DNA from: Pseudomonas sp. GM18
Lineage (GTDB): Bacteria; Pseudomonadota; Gammaproteobacteria; Pseudomonadales; Pseudomonadaceae
NCBI RefSeq assembly: GCF_000282195.1
Contig: NZ_AKJT01000038.1
Span: forward strand, 1-64,000
DNA length: 64,000 bases
Reading direction: 5' to 3'
Positions 54,762-63,779 of this stretch are shown here, one piece after another (within the stretch, counting starts at the first letter, position 1; the number at the start of each line of letters is the position of its first letter). Made by a program: the position numbers and the translations under genes. The notes beneath the pieces were generated by a model, which saw nothing but the letters and a program-made list of their open reading frames with translations, searched no databases and was not told where the DNA came from.

Positions 54762-55436
54762 ATGAATTCGTTCGATGTACTGCGTGACTCTCTGTATTTC
54801 TTCAAGCGCAATCTGGGCCAGATCGTGCAGCTGTGCCTGCCGCTGGTGATTGTCGAGGCGCTGCTGCAACAAGTGGTCGACCACTCCACCGGGCCGGACA
54901 GTTTCGCCGGCATCAGTGTGATTGTCGGCTTGCTGGTGTATCCGCTGTACACCGCCGCGCTGATCCTGTTCCTCGATGCCCGCAGCCGCGGCGAATCGCC
55001 GCGTACCCGCGACCTGCTGGCGAGCGCCGCGACCCTTTGGCCGCGCTTCGCCGTGCTGACCGCCCTTAATACCCTGCTGATCCTGGTCGGCCTGTCACTG
55101 TATTTCCTGCCGGGCATCTGGCTGATGGTGACGCTGGCGTTCGGCGAGTACCTGCTGGTGTTGCGCGGCCTGGCACCGCTGGCGGCGATGAAGGAAAGCC
55201 TGCGCCTGACCCGCGGGCATTTCATGCGCATTCTGGTGTGCATTCTCTGTGTGATGGGCCCGCTGTGGGTGCTCAAGGGAGCGACGCTGGCGGTTTACCC
55301 TGACCCGCAGAACCCGGTGATCTCACTGCTGATCGACAGCGCCCACAGCTTCCTGCAGCTGTTCACCAGCGTGGTGCTGTTCCGCTTGTTCATGCTGATC
55401 GCCGATGCGCCCGAGAAATCTGATGAGCGGCTCTGA
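54762..55436 (+). CDS. yciC: YciC-family (UPF0259) membrane protein
   Basis: This 224-residue protein has about six membrane segments. FDVLRDSLYFFKRNLGQIVQ at the start and GLAPLAAMKESLRLTRGHFM in the middle are YciC-like. The function is unknown. It may be co-transcribed with the EEP gene downstream (75-base gap). Confidence 0.82.
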   Translation: MNSFDVLRDSLYFFKRNLGQIVQLCLPLVIVEALLQQVVDHSTGPDSFAGISVIVGLLVYPLYTAALILFLDARSRGESPRTRDLLASAATLWPRFAVLTALNTLLILVGLSLYFLPGIWLMVTLAFGEYLLVLRGLAPLAAMKESLRLTRGHFMRILVCILCVMGPLWVLKGATLAVYPDPQNPVISLLIDSAHSFLQLFTSVVLFRLFMLIADAPEKSDERL

Positions 55437-55510
55437 CCGCTCTACCCTTGGGCTTTGGCGCTGCTCTCGGTTATGCTCGGGGTCAATCTTGTAACGCGAT
55501 AAGCCGAGCC

Positions 55511-56590
55511 ATGCCCCGTCTACTGCGCTACACCCTGCTGGGCCTGCTGATCGCCATCAGCCTGATTGCATTGCTGATCTACAGCCTGACCTGGCGCCCC
55601 GACGCCAAGGAAGCGCTGCCGGTCAGTTGCAACGCCCAGGCGCCGACGCTGGTGCCCGGTCAGGCGTTGAAGGTGATGACCTGGAACGTCCAGTACCTGG
55701 CCGGCAAGCGCTATGTGTTCTGGAACGACCTGGCCGCAGGAGACGACGAGAGCCCTACGCCTGAAGACATGGCCTTCAGCCTCGACGAAGTGGCGCGGGT
55801 GATTCGCGACGAGCAACCGGACATCGTGCTGTTGCAGGAACTCGATGACGGCGCCAAGGCCAGCGACTACCAGAACCAGTTCAAATTGCTTCAGGATAGG
55901 GTCACCGACCTGTATCCGTGCACCACTCAGGCCTTCGACTGGAAAGCCGACTTCGTGCCTGAACCGCATATTTTCGGCAGCGTTGGCCGGCAATTGGCGA
56001 CCCTGAGCCGCTACCGGATCGAACACGCCGAACGCCTGCAATTGCCGGTCGCGCCGGCCAATCTCATCAGCCGTCAGTTCAAGCCGAAAGACGCCTTGCT
56101 GGTCACGTACCTGCCATTGAACGACGGCGGCCAGATGGCCGTGCTCAACACCCATCTGGACCGCGCCACCCAGCTCGACGATACCTTGCAAACCCAAGTG
56201 GCCGCCGTGGCCAGGGTGCTCGACAAGTTCGAAAGCCGCGGCACGCCGTGGTTGATCGGTGGTGATTTCAATCTGTTGCCGCTGGGCCAGTATCAACGCC
56301 TGCCCGCCGAGCAACGCACGCCCTACTCCGCCGACAGCGCGCTGCATGTGCTGTGGGACAAATACCCGATGATCCCCACCAACAACGAAGCCAGCGGGAT
56401 CGACCGGGCGCAATGGTTGACCCATTACCCGAACGATCCCGGCTTGAACGGGCCGGACCGGACCGTCGACTACCTGTTTTACAGCCCGCGCATCAAACGG
56501 GTCGAAGCACGGGTGCGGCAGGACGATACGCTGCGCATTTCCGATCACTTGCCGGTGATTGCGCGGTTTCTGTTACCGGCTGCGCCTTAA
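55511..56590 (+). CDS. endonuclease/exonuclease/phosphatase-family protein
   Basis: This 359-residue protein has a membrane anchor at residues 8-27. The EEP domain has all its motifs: KVMTWNVQYLAG (Asn), VLLQELDDG (Glu), AVLNTHLDR (His), GGDFNLLP (Asp/Asn) and ISDHLPVIARF (Asp-His). It would act at the periplasmic face on a phosphodiester: a phospholipid, a nucleic acid or a sugar phosphate. The start at 55511 is the first sensible ATG. The substrate is unknown. Confidence 0.86.
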   Translation: MPRLLRYTLLGLLIAISLIALLIYSLTWRPDAKEALPVSCNAQAPTLVPGQALKVMTWNVQYLAGKRYVFWNDLAAGDDESPTPEDMAFSLDEVARVIRDEQPDIVLLQELDDGAKASDYQNQFKLLQDRVTDLYPCTTQAFDWKADFVPEPHIFGSVGRQLATLSRYRIEHAERLQLPVAPANLISRQFKPKDALLVTYLPLNDGGQMAVLNTHLDRATQLDDTLQTQVAAVARVLDKFESRGTPWLIGGDFNLLPLGQYQRLPAEQRTPYSADSALHVLWDKYPMIPTNNEASGIDRAQWLTHYPNDPGLNGPDRTVDYLFYSPRIKRVEARVRQDDTLRISDHLPVIARFLLPAAP

Positions 56591-56603
56591 AACACCTGCG
56601 GCG

Positions 56604-59120
56604 CTACTTACGGGGTTTGATCCGCGCCGTCGCCTCGGCCACCAACGGATCATCCGGCCAATAATGCTTCGGATACCGCCCCTTCAAATCCTTCTTCACC
56701 TCGGCATAGGTGCTGCGCCAGAAGTTCGCCAGATCCTGCGTCACCTGCACCGGCCGCCGCGCCGGGGACAGCAAATGCAGTTTGACCACCTGCCGCCCAC
56801 CGGCAATGCGTGGGGTCTCGGCCAGGCCGAACAGCTCCTGCAGACGCACCGCCAGAATCGGTGGCTGCTCGCTGTAATCCAGGCGAATCGACGAGCCCGA
56901 CGGCACGCTCAAATGATGCGGCGCCAGCTCTTCGAGCCGTTGCGGTAACGGCCACGGCAGCAGGTTGTGCACGATGCTCGACAGGTCCAGATTGGCGAAG
57001 TGACTGAGCCGCGAAACTTTCCCCAGATACGGCATCAGCCAATGTTCGAGACTTTTGACCAGTGCCGCGTCGCTGACATCCGGCCATTCGCTCTCGTCTT
57101 TACCCGCGAGATCCAACTGCCGCAACAACGCAACCCGCGCCTGCCACTGACGCAGCTCTGGCGTCCAGGGCAACAGCTCCAGACCTTTGCGCCGCACCAG
57201 ATTCACCAACGCCTGACTGCGGGCGGTCTCATCGAGTCCGGTCAATGGCTCGCGGCTGAGGATCAATTCACCGACCTTACGCTGACGCTCGGCCCGCAAC
57301 ACGCCTTCGCGTTCATCCCAATCCAATTGATCGACGCAGCGCACCTGTTCGGCCAGCACCGAGTCGAACAGCGCCGGATCAAAATCCGTCGCCAGATAAA
57401 TCCGTTCTTCACGCTGGCCCTGACGACTGCCCAGATCGGCGATCACCAGCCACGGTTGTTTCATCAAACTGTCGGCCTCGGCGAACAATGCCGCTCGACC
57501 GTTGGCCAGGCGATATTCAGCGCCACCGGCCCGCCGCTGTTGGGCGACCCGGTCGGGATAAGCCAATGCCAGCAACGCACCGAGCCAGCGCGGATGTTCG
57601 GGATCGCTGACCGGCTCCGACGCTTTGCCCCGCAAATAACCGCGATACTGCCGCGCCAGTTGCCGAGCCCGTTGAACACCGCCCTGCGCACCGCGAGCTG
57701 CCCGTTCTTCACCGGATAACAGCACCAGTCGGCTATGCAGGTCCGCGCCAGCACCACGCAAGATATCGCGCTCGCCGAGCAGTGCCGCGACATCGCAGGC
57801 CATGTCGGCCAGGCCGAGCGCCTGGCCACGCAACAGCAAATGCGCGATTCGTGGATGCGCCGGCAGTTCGGCCATGGCCTGACCGTGGCGGGTCAACGCT
57901 TCGCCCTCCAACGCACCCAAGCGCTCAAGCAGATCCTGGGCCTGTGCATAAGCCGCTGCCGGAGGAACATCCAGCCAAACCAACTGCCCCGGTGTCACGC
58001 CCCAACGACCGAGTTGCAAGGCCAGCCCGGCAAGGTCCGCCGAGAGAATTTCAGCACTGGCGTAAGCCGCCAGTTGTTCGTGCTGATCCTGCGACCACAA
58101 GCGATAACACACGCCGGGCTCCAAGCGCCCGGCCCGACCCGCGCGCTGCGTGGCACTGGCCTTGGAGATGCGTTGAGTATCCAGGCGGGTCATGCCGCTG
58201 CCGGGGTCGAAACGCGGCACGCGCGCCAGCCCGGCATCGATCACCACGCGCACACCGTCGATGGTCAGGCTGGTTTCGGCGATGTTGGTGGCCAGCACCA
58301 CTTTGCGCTTGCCCACAGGCGCCGGATCAATCGCCGCACGCTGCGCCGCCAGGTCCAGCTCGCCGTGCAACGGGCACAGCAACACCGGCGAGCCCTCGCC
58401 CAGCGCATCGGCCAATTGTTGATGCACACGACGAATTTCCGCCTGCCCCGGCAGAAATACCAGCAGGCTGCCGGTTTCATCGTTCAGCGCGTCGAGGATG
58501 GTCTGCACCACTTTTGGCTCGATGAACTCTCCGGGCTGAAACGGCCGGCCCCAGCGCATCGCCACCGGGTACATGCGCCCTTCGCTGCGCAGGATTGGCG
58601 CGTCATCCAGCAACCCGGCCAGGCGTTCGCCTTCCAGGGTCGCCGACATCAACAGAATTTTCAGCGGTTGATCGTCGCGGAACAGCTCCCGGCCATTCAG
58701 GCTCAGGGCCAAGGCCAGGTCGGCATCAAGACTACGTTCATGAAACTCATCGAAAATCAGCAAGCCCACGCCTTCCAGCGCCGGGTCATCCTGCAAACGC
58801 CGGGTGAGGATGCCTTCGGTGACCACTTCAATGCGGGTATTGGGGCCGACCTTGCTGTCGAGACGAATGCGATAGCCAACGGTTTCGCCGACCTTCTCAC
58901 CCAATTCACTGGCCAACCGCTCCGCCGCCGCCCGCGCCGCCAACCGGCGCGGCTCGAGCATCAAAATGGTCTGCCCGGTCAGCCACGGCTCATCGAGCAA
59001 GGCCAACGGCACCCGGGTGGTTTTACCGGCACCGGGCGGTGCTTCGAGCACAGCTTCGTGGCGTGTAGCGAGGGCTTCACGCAGGGCGGGTAAAACTTCA
59101 TCAATTGGCAAAGAAATCAT
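56604..59120 (-). CDS. hrpB: ATP-dependent helicase HrpB
   Basis: This 838-residue DExH helicase has Walker A EAPPGAGKTTRVPLAL, DEFHERSLDADLAL (DEFH in place of DEAH), SATLEGERL and QRAGRAGRLEPG. The C-terminal HrpB domain ends at KHYWPDDPLVAEAT. HrpB processes RNA in pseudomonads; the exact role is unclear. The start at 59120 (MISLPIDEVL) follows GGGAGCCAGC. Confidence 0.95.
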   Translation of the reverse strand: MISLPIDEVLPALREALATRHEAVLEAPPGAGKTTRVPLALLDEPWLTGQTILMLEPRRLAARAAAERLASELGEKVGETVGYRIRLDSKVGPNTRIEVVTEGILTRRLQDDPALEGVGLLIFDEFHERSLDADLALALSLNGRELFRDDQPLKILLMSATLEGERLAGLLDDAPILRSEGRMYPVAMRWGRPFQPGEFIEPKVVQTILDALNDETGSLLVFLPGQAEIRRVHQQLADALGEGSPVLLCPLHGELDLAAQRAAIDPAPVGKRKVVLATNIAETSLTIDGVRVVIDAGLARVPRFDPGSGMTRLDTQRISKASATQRAGRAGRLEPGVCYRLWSQDQHEQLAAYASAEILSADLAGLALQLGRWGVTPGQLVWLDVPPAAAYAQAQDLLERLGALEGEALTRHGQAMAELPAHPRIAHLLLRGQALGLADMACDVAALLGERDILRGAGADLHSRLVLLSGEERAARGAQGGVQRARQLARQYRGYLRGKASEPVSDPEHPRWLGALLALAYPDRVAQQRRAGGAEYRLANGRAALFAEADSLMKQPWLVIADLGSRQGQREERIYLATDFDPALFDSVLAEQVRCVDQLDWDEREGVLRAERQRKVGELILSREPLTGLDETARSQALVNLVRRKGLELLPWTPELRQWQARVALLRQLDLAGKDESEWPDVSDAALVKSLEHWLMPYLGKVSRLSHFANLDLSSIVHNLLPWPLPQRLEELAPHHLSVPSGSSIRLDYSEQPPILAVRLQELFGLAETPRIAGGRQVVKLHLLSPARRPVQVTQDLANFWRSTYAEVKKDLKGRYPKHYWPDDPLVAEATARIKPRK

Positions 59121-59217
59121 GCTGGCTCCCAAACAGAGGGCCGAGTATAACGGCGTTCAGCGCGGTCCTAATTCATATCGACGATGCTTCGTTTCCAGAT
59201 AACCCAGGAGATTTCAA

Positions 59218-59637
59218 ATGCGTGCTCCCTTTCGCTTGATCGGCGGTGTGTTGATCGCGTCCTTGCTGACCCAGGTGACCGCCTGCGGTTCGATTTTCTA
59301 CCCGGATCGTCGCGGCCAGATCGACGGCAAGATCGACCCGGCCATTGCCGCGCTGGATGCCGTGGGCCTGCTGTTCTATATCATCCCCGGCCTGATTGCC
59401 TTTGCGGTGGACTTCGCCACGGGTGCCATTTACTTCGAGCCTGGCCGGACCGCTCAGGTGGCCCCGGAAAAACTCAAGGAGGCCATCGGCGCCGACGGCA
59501 AGGTCGATAACCACAAGTTGCAGACTATTCTGGAAAGTGAACTGGGCCGCAGCTTCCCGCTGGATGATCCACGCCTGATCCAGCACAAGGGCAGTGCCCA
59601 GCAACTGGCCATGTTCGGCCTGCAACCGGCTGCATAA
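59218..59637 (+). CDS. small lipoprotein of unknown function
   Basis: This 139-residue lipoprotein has a lipobox VTAC at residues 20-23. A membrane-like segment (AVGLLFYIIPGLIAFAVDFA) and a soluble end follow. It is equivalent in position to the lipoprotein gene after hrpB in P. aeruginosa. The function is unknown. It may share a transcript with the CDF gene, 29 bases downstream. Confidence 0.8.
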   Translation: MRAPFRLIGGVLIASLLTQVTACGSIFYPDRRGQIDGKIDPAIAALDAVGLLFYIIPGLIAFAVDFATGAIYFEPGRTAQVAPEKLKEAIGADGKVDNHKLQTILESELGRSFPLDDPRLIQHKGSAQQLAMFGLQPAA

Positions 59638-59666
59638 TTCGTGCATTTGAAGGAATCACAGCACTG

Positions 59667-60563
59667 ATGACTACCCCTACCGACCACGCCCGCCTGCTGC
59701 GGCTGGCGACGCGCGCCTCGGTGGCGGTCGCGTGCATATTGATCATCGCCAAATCCATCGCCTGGTGGCTGAGCGGCTCGGTGAGCATGCTCGCCGGGTT
59801 GACCGACTCGGCACTCGACGGCGTCAGCTCGCTGCTCAATCTGATGGCCGTGCATTACGCCTTGCGCCCGGCCGACAACGATCATCGTTATGGGCACGGC
59901 AAGGCCGAATCATTGGCGGGCATGGCTCAGGCGCTGTTCATTGGCGGCAGTGCAGTGCTGATTGCCTTGCAGGCGATCGAACGGTTGAAACATCCGGAAC
60001 CGATAGGCGCAGCGTGGCTCAGTATCGGGGTGATTGTGTTCTCCCTCGTCCTGACCGTGGCCCTGCTGATGTTGCAGCACCGGGTAATCAAGGCTACCGG
60101 TTCCAACGCGGTGAGCGCCGACTCCTTGCATTACCGCTCGGACCTGCTGCTCAACGGCGGCATTCTCGTGGCGCTGGTGCTGGCCGGGTTTGGCTGGCAG
60201 CAAGTCGACCCTTGGTTCGGTCTGGGAATCGCTGCCTACATCCTCTGGAGCGCGATTCAGATCGCCCGGGAAAGTTTTGCAGTGCTGATGGATGAAGAAT
60301 TGCCGACTGATGTCAGCGAGCACATGCTCGAACTGGCCTGCAGCGTACCGGGGGTTTTGGGTGCCCACGACTTGCGCACGCGGATTTCCGGTAACCAGTG
60401 GTTCGTGCAATTGCATCTGGAATTGCCGGGGGACTTGACCCTGTCAGTCGCCCACAGCATCAGCGATCAAGCCGCCGATGCGATTCACGCCGCCTACCCG
60501 CGAGCCGAAGTGCTGGTGCACGCCGACCCGCAGGAAGTGGTGAAGGCCGCCAGGGCTCAGTAA
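59667..60563 (+). CDS. fieF: cation diffusion facilitator (FieF/YiiP-like)
   Basis: This 298-residue inner-membrane exporter of zinc or iron has six membrane segments. The binding site is in LAGLTDSALDGVSSLLN and in the later SADSLHYRSDLLLN, and HRYGHGKAESLAGM is characteristic. The cytoplasmic domain has GAHDLRTRISGNQWFVQLH. It is convergent with the next gene, overlapping by seven bases. Confidence 0.92.
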   Translation: MTTPTDHARLLRLATRASVAVACILIIAKSIAWWLSGSVSMLAGLTDSALDGVSSLLNLMAVHYALRPADNDHRYGHGKAESLAGMAQALFIGGSAVLIALQAIERLKHPEPIGAAWLSIGVIVFSLVLTVALLMLQHRVIKATGSNAVSADSLHYRSDLLLNGGILVALVLAGFGWQQVDPWFGLGIAAYILWSAIQIARESFAVLMDEELPTDVSEHMLELACSVPGVLGAHDLRTRISGNQWFVQLHLELPGDLTLSVAHSISDQAADAIHAAYPRAEVLVHADPQEVVKAARAQ

Positions 60564-61699
60564 CTCACCTGATAACCGCGACTGCTCAGGCAGTTGCCCT
60601 GGGCCTGTCGGTAAGCTTGCACCACCGACGGATCCGGTTGGTAGGTGACGGCACGCGGATCGAAACCGCTCTGTTCCACGGCCCAGCGATAACATTCATA
60701 ACCGTCTCGGCTGACTTCCTCCGGCGACTGGCCATTGGCCGGGTACGCCACCACGTCGTAACCATTGCCGACCGGTTGCGGCTGCACGGGAGGTTCGACC
60801 ACGACGTAATCCTGAGTGCTCTCCTGGTAGGCGTAGTACGCGCCGGCCGCCAGGAACAACAGCGTGCCGCCGATCCACACTTCACGGGCGTAATCGGGCA
60901 AATAGCTGACACGAATCCCGCGAGGCGGCTGAACCACCACATAACGCGGGCCTTGCGGGCGATACCAGTAACCACCGGAATAGAAATAATCCTGGCCACG
61001 ATAGGGCACACGGAAGTGACGGTCCTCCGGGAAGCGGTCGATCACGTACCCCGGACGATACTGCGGACCGGGGCCCCAGCCATTACCGTGCCCATCCGGG
61101 CGACCGGGCCAGCGACGGTCATCGTGACGCGGCTCCCGCCCCCCGGTCTGCCATGGCTGGTTGTAATTGTTACGCCACCGCTCGTCCTGATAGTAGCCAC
61201 GCCGCGGTTCCTGGGTCTGGCGCACGGTATCGGGCCGACTCTGGATTGGCAGATTGTTACTCGGCTGTTGCGGCGCTCGCTCCTGAACATTGGAGTCGTA
61301 CAGTGTACGGTTCTGCCACTGGCCACCCTGAACGTTTGGATCGTATAGCGGACGGTTCTGCCACTGGCCACCCTGAACGCTTGAATCGTGTAGTGGACGG
61401 CTCTGCCACTGGCCGCCCTGATTGTTGGACTCGTGCGGCGCACGGTTCTGCCACTGACCGCCCTGATTCTGGTCGTGGAGCTCGAACTTGCGGCTGTTGT
61501 CGCCACGAATGATTTCGTTGTTCTGCGGGCGTGGCTGATTGCTGTCGCCACGGCCCTGGCCCTGGTCATTACCCCGATGTTCAGGCCCATGTTGTCCGCC
61601 ATCGGGGCCACGGTTCTGCGGCTCATCGGCAAGCGATTGTGCAGTGACACTCACACACAGCAAACCAACACCGGCCAAACGCCAGATGCGCGATTTCAT
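60557..61699 (-). CDS. exported repeat-rich protein with DUF6515-like C-terminus
   Basis: This 380-residue protein has a signal peptide (cleavage near QSLADEP). A low-complexity polar region contains four tandem 15-residue repeats built on QGGQWQNR. The C-terminal half has a YFYSGGYWYRP motif, one membrane segment (EVWIGGTLLFLAAGAYYAYQ) and a YxC region (GYECYRWAVEQSGFDP). It resembles DUF6515 proteins by memory. The ATG at 61699 follows GTGAGGAAAAGC. The function is unknown. Confidence 0.75.
   Translation of the reverse strand: MKSRIWRLAGVGLLCVSVTAQSLADEPQNRGPDGGQHGPEHRGNDQGQGRGDSNQPRPQNNEIIRGDNSRKFELHDQNQGGQWQNRAPHESNNQGGQWQSRPLHDSSVQGGQWQNRPLYDPNVQGGQWQNRTLYDSNVQERAPQQPSNNLPIQSRPDTVRQTQEPRRGYYQDERWRNNYNQPWQTGGREPRHDDRRWPGRPDGHGNGWGPGPQYRPGYVIDRFPEDRHFRVPYRGQDYFYSGGYWYRPQGPRYVVVQPPRGIRVSYLPDYAREVWIGGTLLFLAAGAYYAYQESTQDYVVVEPPVQPQPVGNGYDVVAYPANGQSPEEVSRDGYECYRWAVEQSGFDPRAVTYQPDPSVVQAYRQAQGNCLSSRGYQVSY
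61289..61468. repeat. four tandem 45-bp coding repeats
   Basis: The repeats encode 15-residue units: NQGGQWQNRAPHESN, NQGGQWQSRPLHDSS, VQGGQWQNRPLYDPN and VQGGQWQNRTLYDSN. Copies differ at a few bases, so number could vary between strains. Confidence 0.88.
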
Positions 61700-61828
61700 G
61701 CTTTTCCTCACTGCGGGTTAGGGCCTGTACGTAAGACTGGGAAAGCGCAGGCCGGTTCTGCAACAGGTTATCAGTCCTCCACTTATTTATTGAGCGGCTC
61801 TTTATTAAGGGCATGCCAAATTGCGGGC

Positions 61829-61860
61829 AAGAAAAAAGGGAGACCCGTCGGCCTCCCTTT
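61829..61860 (-). terminator. leftward rho-independent terminator
   Basis: On the minus strand an 11-bp stem (AAAGGGAGGCC / GGTCTCCCTTT, one G-T pair) with a GACG loop is followed by TTT. No annotated minus-strand gene ends here, so it likely ends a small RNA or leader that precedes the exported-protein gene. Confidence 0.75.
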
Positions 61861-62022
61861 GAGAACTTCGTCCGTGCTCGACGCTTATGACGTCGGCTCA
61901 CCTCACGCCGTCTTCTGGACAGTGTGTAGCTCGGGGGCCGACACAGCCCCGGTGGGGGTGGCGACCGCAGCTGGCCTGATTGGGCGAGCCGCACTGGACT
62001 GTTTGTCCGAGCAGTGATTCTG
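61829..62022 (-). ncRNA. candidate small RNA (or leader) ending at the orphan terminator
   Basis: A minus-strand GCCTATTCT at 62029-62037 resembles an extended -10 (RpoS-like). About 190 bases downstream lies a strong terminator with no gene between. I infer a transcript from roughly 62022 to 61829. It could instead be a leader with an attenuator. Confidence 0.35.
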
Positions 62023-62146
62023 GTGATAAGAATAGGCCCGGAACGCCGGCAGAGGATTGCGAAGATTGCTCAAATAAACATCACTTGCGCAATTTTTAAC
62101 TCAGGATAGATAATCTGCCGCAATAGTTATGACAAAGGCCTGATTG

Positions 62147-62626
62147 ATGAGCAAACTCGACCGATACGACCTGAGTATTTTGGCGGAATTACAGCGCGAC
62201 GCACGCATCTCCAACCAGGAGCTGGCCGAACGCATCGGCCTGTCGCCTTCGCCTTGCTCGCGGCGGGTCAAGCAACTGGAAGACGACGGCTACATTTCCC
62301 GCCAGGTCGCCTTGCTGGACCGCAAGATGCTCGGCCTGAGCCTGACTGCCTACGTGCTGATCGGCATGGACCGCCATACTCCCGAGCGTTTCGAGAACTT
62401 CGAAGCCGCCATTCGCACGTTACCGCAAGTGTTGGAATGTAGCCTGGTGACGGGGATGGATGCGGATTATCAGCTCAAGGTGGTGGTGCCGGACATGGAT
62501 CACTATCAGAAGCTGCTGCTGGGGCATCTGACCCGGATTGAAGGGGTGACGAGTGTTCGATCGAGTTTTGTGTTGAACCAGGTGCTCAATAGCACCGAAC
62601 TGCCTCTAACCCATCTGCGCAGCTGA
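62147..62626 (+). CDS. Lrp/AsnC-family regulator
   Basis: This 159-residue regulator has a helix-turn-helix (ISNQELAERIGLSPSPCSRR) and a RAM domain (LVTGMDADYQLKVVV). The ATG at 62147 has AAAGG eight bases in front; TTG three bases upstream is possible. The effector is probably an amino acid. No metabolic gene is adjacent; in P. aeruginosa a similar gene (PA3965) has the same neighbours. Confidence 0.9.
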   Translation: MSKLDRYDLSILAELQRDARISNQELAERIGLSPSPCSRRVKQLEDDGYISRQVALLDRKMLGLSLTAYVLIGMDRHTPERFENFEAAIRTLPQVLECSLVTGMDADYQLKVVVPDMDHYQKLLLGHLTRIEGVTSVRSSFVLNQVLNSTELPLTHLRS

Positions 62627-62643
62627 GATGCCCCTTCTGACCT

Positions 62644-62754
62644 GATCGTTCCCACGCTCCGCGTGGGAATGCATCCTGTGACGCTCTGCGTCACGATCTA
62701 CAGCGGACGCGGAGCGTCCATGGCGGCATTCCCACGCAGAGCGTGGGAACGATC
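62644..62754. repeat. REP doublet (CGTTCCCACGCTCTGCGTGG family), copy 2
   Basis: The outer arms GATCGTTCCCACGCTC and their inverse, with inner GACGCTCTGCGTC and GACGCGGAGCGTC, mirror the element at 49430-49535. It follows the Lrp gene. Confidence 0.88.
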
Positions 62755-62868
62755 ACTGCCCAAGGCGACGAATGACTGCGGCACACCGACGCAGGTCAAT
62801 ACCCCGCCATTCCCCCTTGGCGTATACTCCCCCCGCCTTTTTAGCCCCGCCCGCGCTGGAGATGTTCG

Positions 62869-63078
62869 ATGGATCCTGCAGTTTTCGAAGAGTGGATGAT
62901 GACTGGCCTGGTCAGCATCCTGATCATTTTCATGGGTTTCATCGTCTGGGATCTGGCAAAAAAATCCAAAGCCGGGCGCTTCGGCTCGTTCATTCTGTTC
63001 TTTGTGCTGGGGTTGGGCGTGGCCGCATTCGTGATCAAAAGCGTGGTCATCGGCCTGATCGAATCCGGCACGCTATAA
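62869..63078 (+). CDS. DUF2788 small membrane protein
   Basis: This 69-residue protein has two membrane segments ([18 protein letters not shown] and [19 protein letters not shown]) joined by a basic loop (KKSKAGR). This is the DUF2788 pattern. GCTGGAGATGTTCG precedes the start. It overlaps the rluE end by six bases, on opposite strands. The function is unknown. Confidence 0.85.
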   Translation: MDPAVFEEWMMTGLVSILIIFMGFIVWDLAKKSKAGRFGSFILFFVLGLGVAAFVIKSVVIGLIESGTL

Positions 63079-63708
63079 ACGCGCCGGCACTTCCTTCCAC
63101 TGGCCCTGATCGAGCCCTTCGATCGACCAGTCACCGATTTTGACCCGCACCAGGCGCAACGTCGGCAAGCCGACCGCCGCGGTCATGCGCCGCACCTGAC
63201 GATTGCGCCCCTCGCGAATTACCAATTCCAGCCAACTCGTCGGCACACTTTTGCGAAAGCGCACCGGCGGGTTACGTGGCCACAGTTGCGGCTCATCCAG
63301 TTGTCGCGCTTCGGCCGGCAAGGTCATACCGTCGTTCAATTCAACGCCATCGCGCAAACGCTGCAACTGCTCAGCGGTCGGCTCGCCTTCCACTTGCACC
63401 CAGTAGGTCTTGGCCAGTTTGTGTTTCGGATCGGCAATCCGCGCCTGAAGCTGGCCGTCATTGGTCAGCAGCAGCAAGCCTTCGCTGTCACGGTCCAGCC
63501 GTCCTGCGGGGTAAATACCCGGAATTTCGATAAAGTCCTTGAGCGTCGCCCGCCCTTCGTCGTCGCTGAATTGCGTCAGCACATCGAAAGGCTTGTTGAA
63601 CAGGATCAGCTTCGGCTCGGCCGGCGGCGCTTTGGCGACGCGGCGTGGGGCTGATTGCGGGTTGTTCGCGCCAGGGCGGCGAGAGACGGGACGTTGTGGA
63701 CGAGACAT
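63073..63708 (-). CDS. rluE: 23S rRNA pseudouridine synthase RluE
   Basis: This 211-residue RsuA-family enzyme has the catalytic [14 protein letters not shown] (Asp) and no S4 domain, as in RluE, which makes pseudouridine 2457 in E. coli. It opens with a basic tail ([11 protein letters not shown]). [16 protein letters not shown] is the usual C-terminal motif. The ATG at 63708 is chosen; a TTG two codons upstream also exists. The neighbours match P. aeruginosa. Confidence 0.9.
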   Translation of the reverse strand: MSRPQRPVSRRPGANNPQSAPRRVAKAPPAEPKLILFNKPFDVLTQFSDDEGRATLKDFIEIPGIYPAGRLDRDSEGLLLLTNDGQLQARIADPKHKLAKTYWVQVEGEPTAEQLQRLRDGVELNDGMTLPAEARQLDEPQLWPRNPPVRFRKSVPTSWLELVIREGRNRQVRRMTAAVGLPTLRLVRVKIGDWSIEGLDQGQWKEVPARL

Positions 63709-63726
63709 GAGCAAAGGAACATCTAA

Positions 63727-63759
63727 CGGTCAGGGCTCACCATGCTAGTGCCCTGACCG
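63727..63759. terminator. hairpin between amn and rluE
   Basis: A perfect 10-bp inverted repeat (CGGTCAGGGC / GCCCTGACCG) with a 13-base loop lies about 20 bases after the amn stop. There is no T-run. Confidence 0.55.
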
Positions 63760-63779
63760 CTAAATGACCATGAGAACAA

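Larger units (their letters stand above)
61700..62146. other. intergenic region before the Lrp gene
   Basis: About 450 bases with no convincing protein gene. It has a strong leftward terminator at 61829-61860 and a possible minus-strand -10 at 62029-62034. The Lrp promoter must lie in its right part. Short open frames on both strands have odd composition and no recognisable sequence. Confidence 0.6.

Noticed and set aside
61433..62017. 194-codon open frame on the plus strand opposite the exported-protein gene
   Set aside because: It overlaps the signal-peptide region of the minus-strand gene and the terminator. Its composition is not protein-like.
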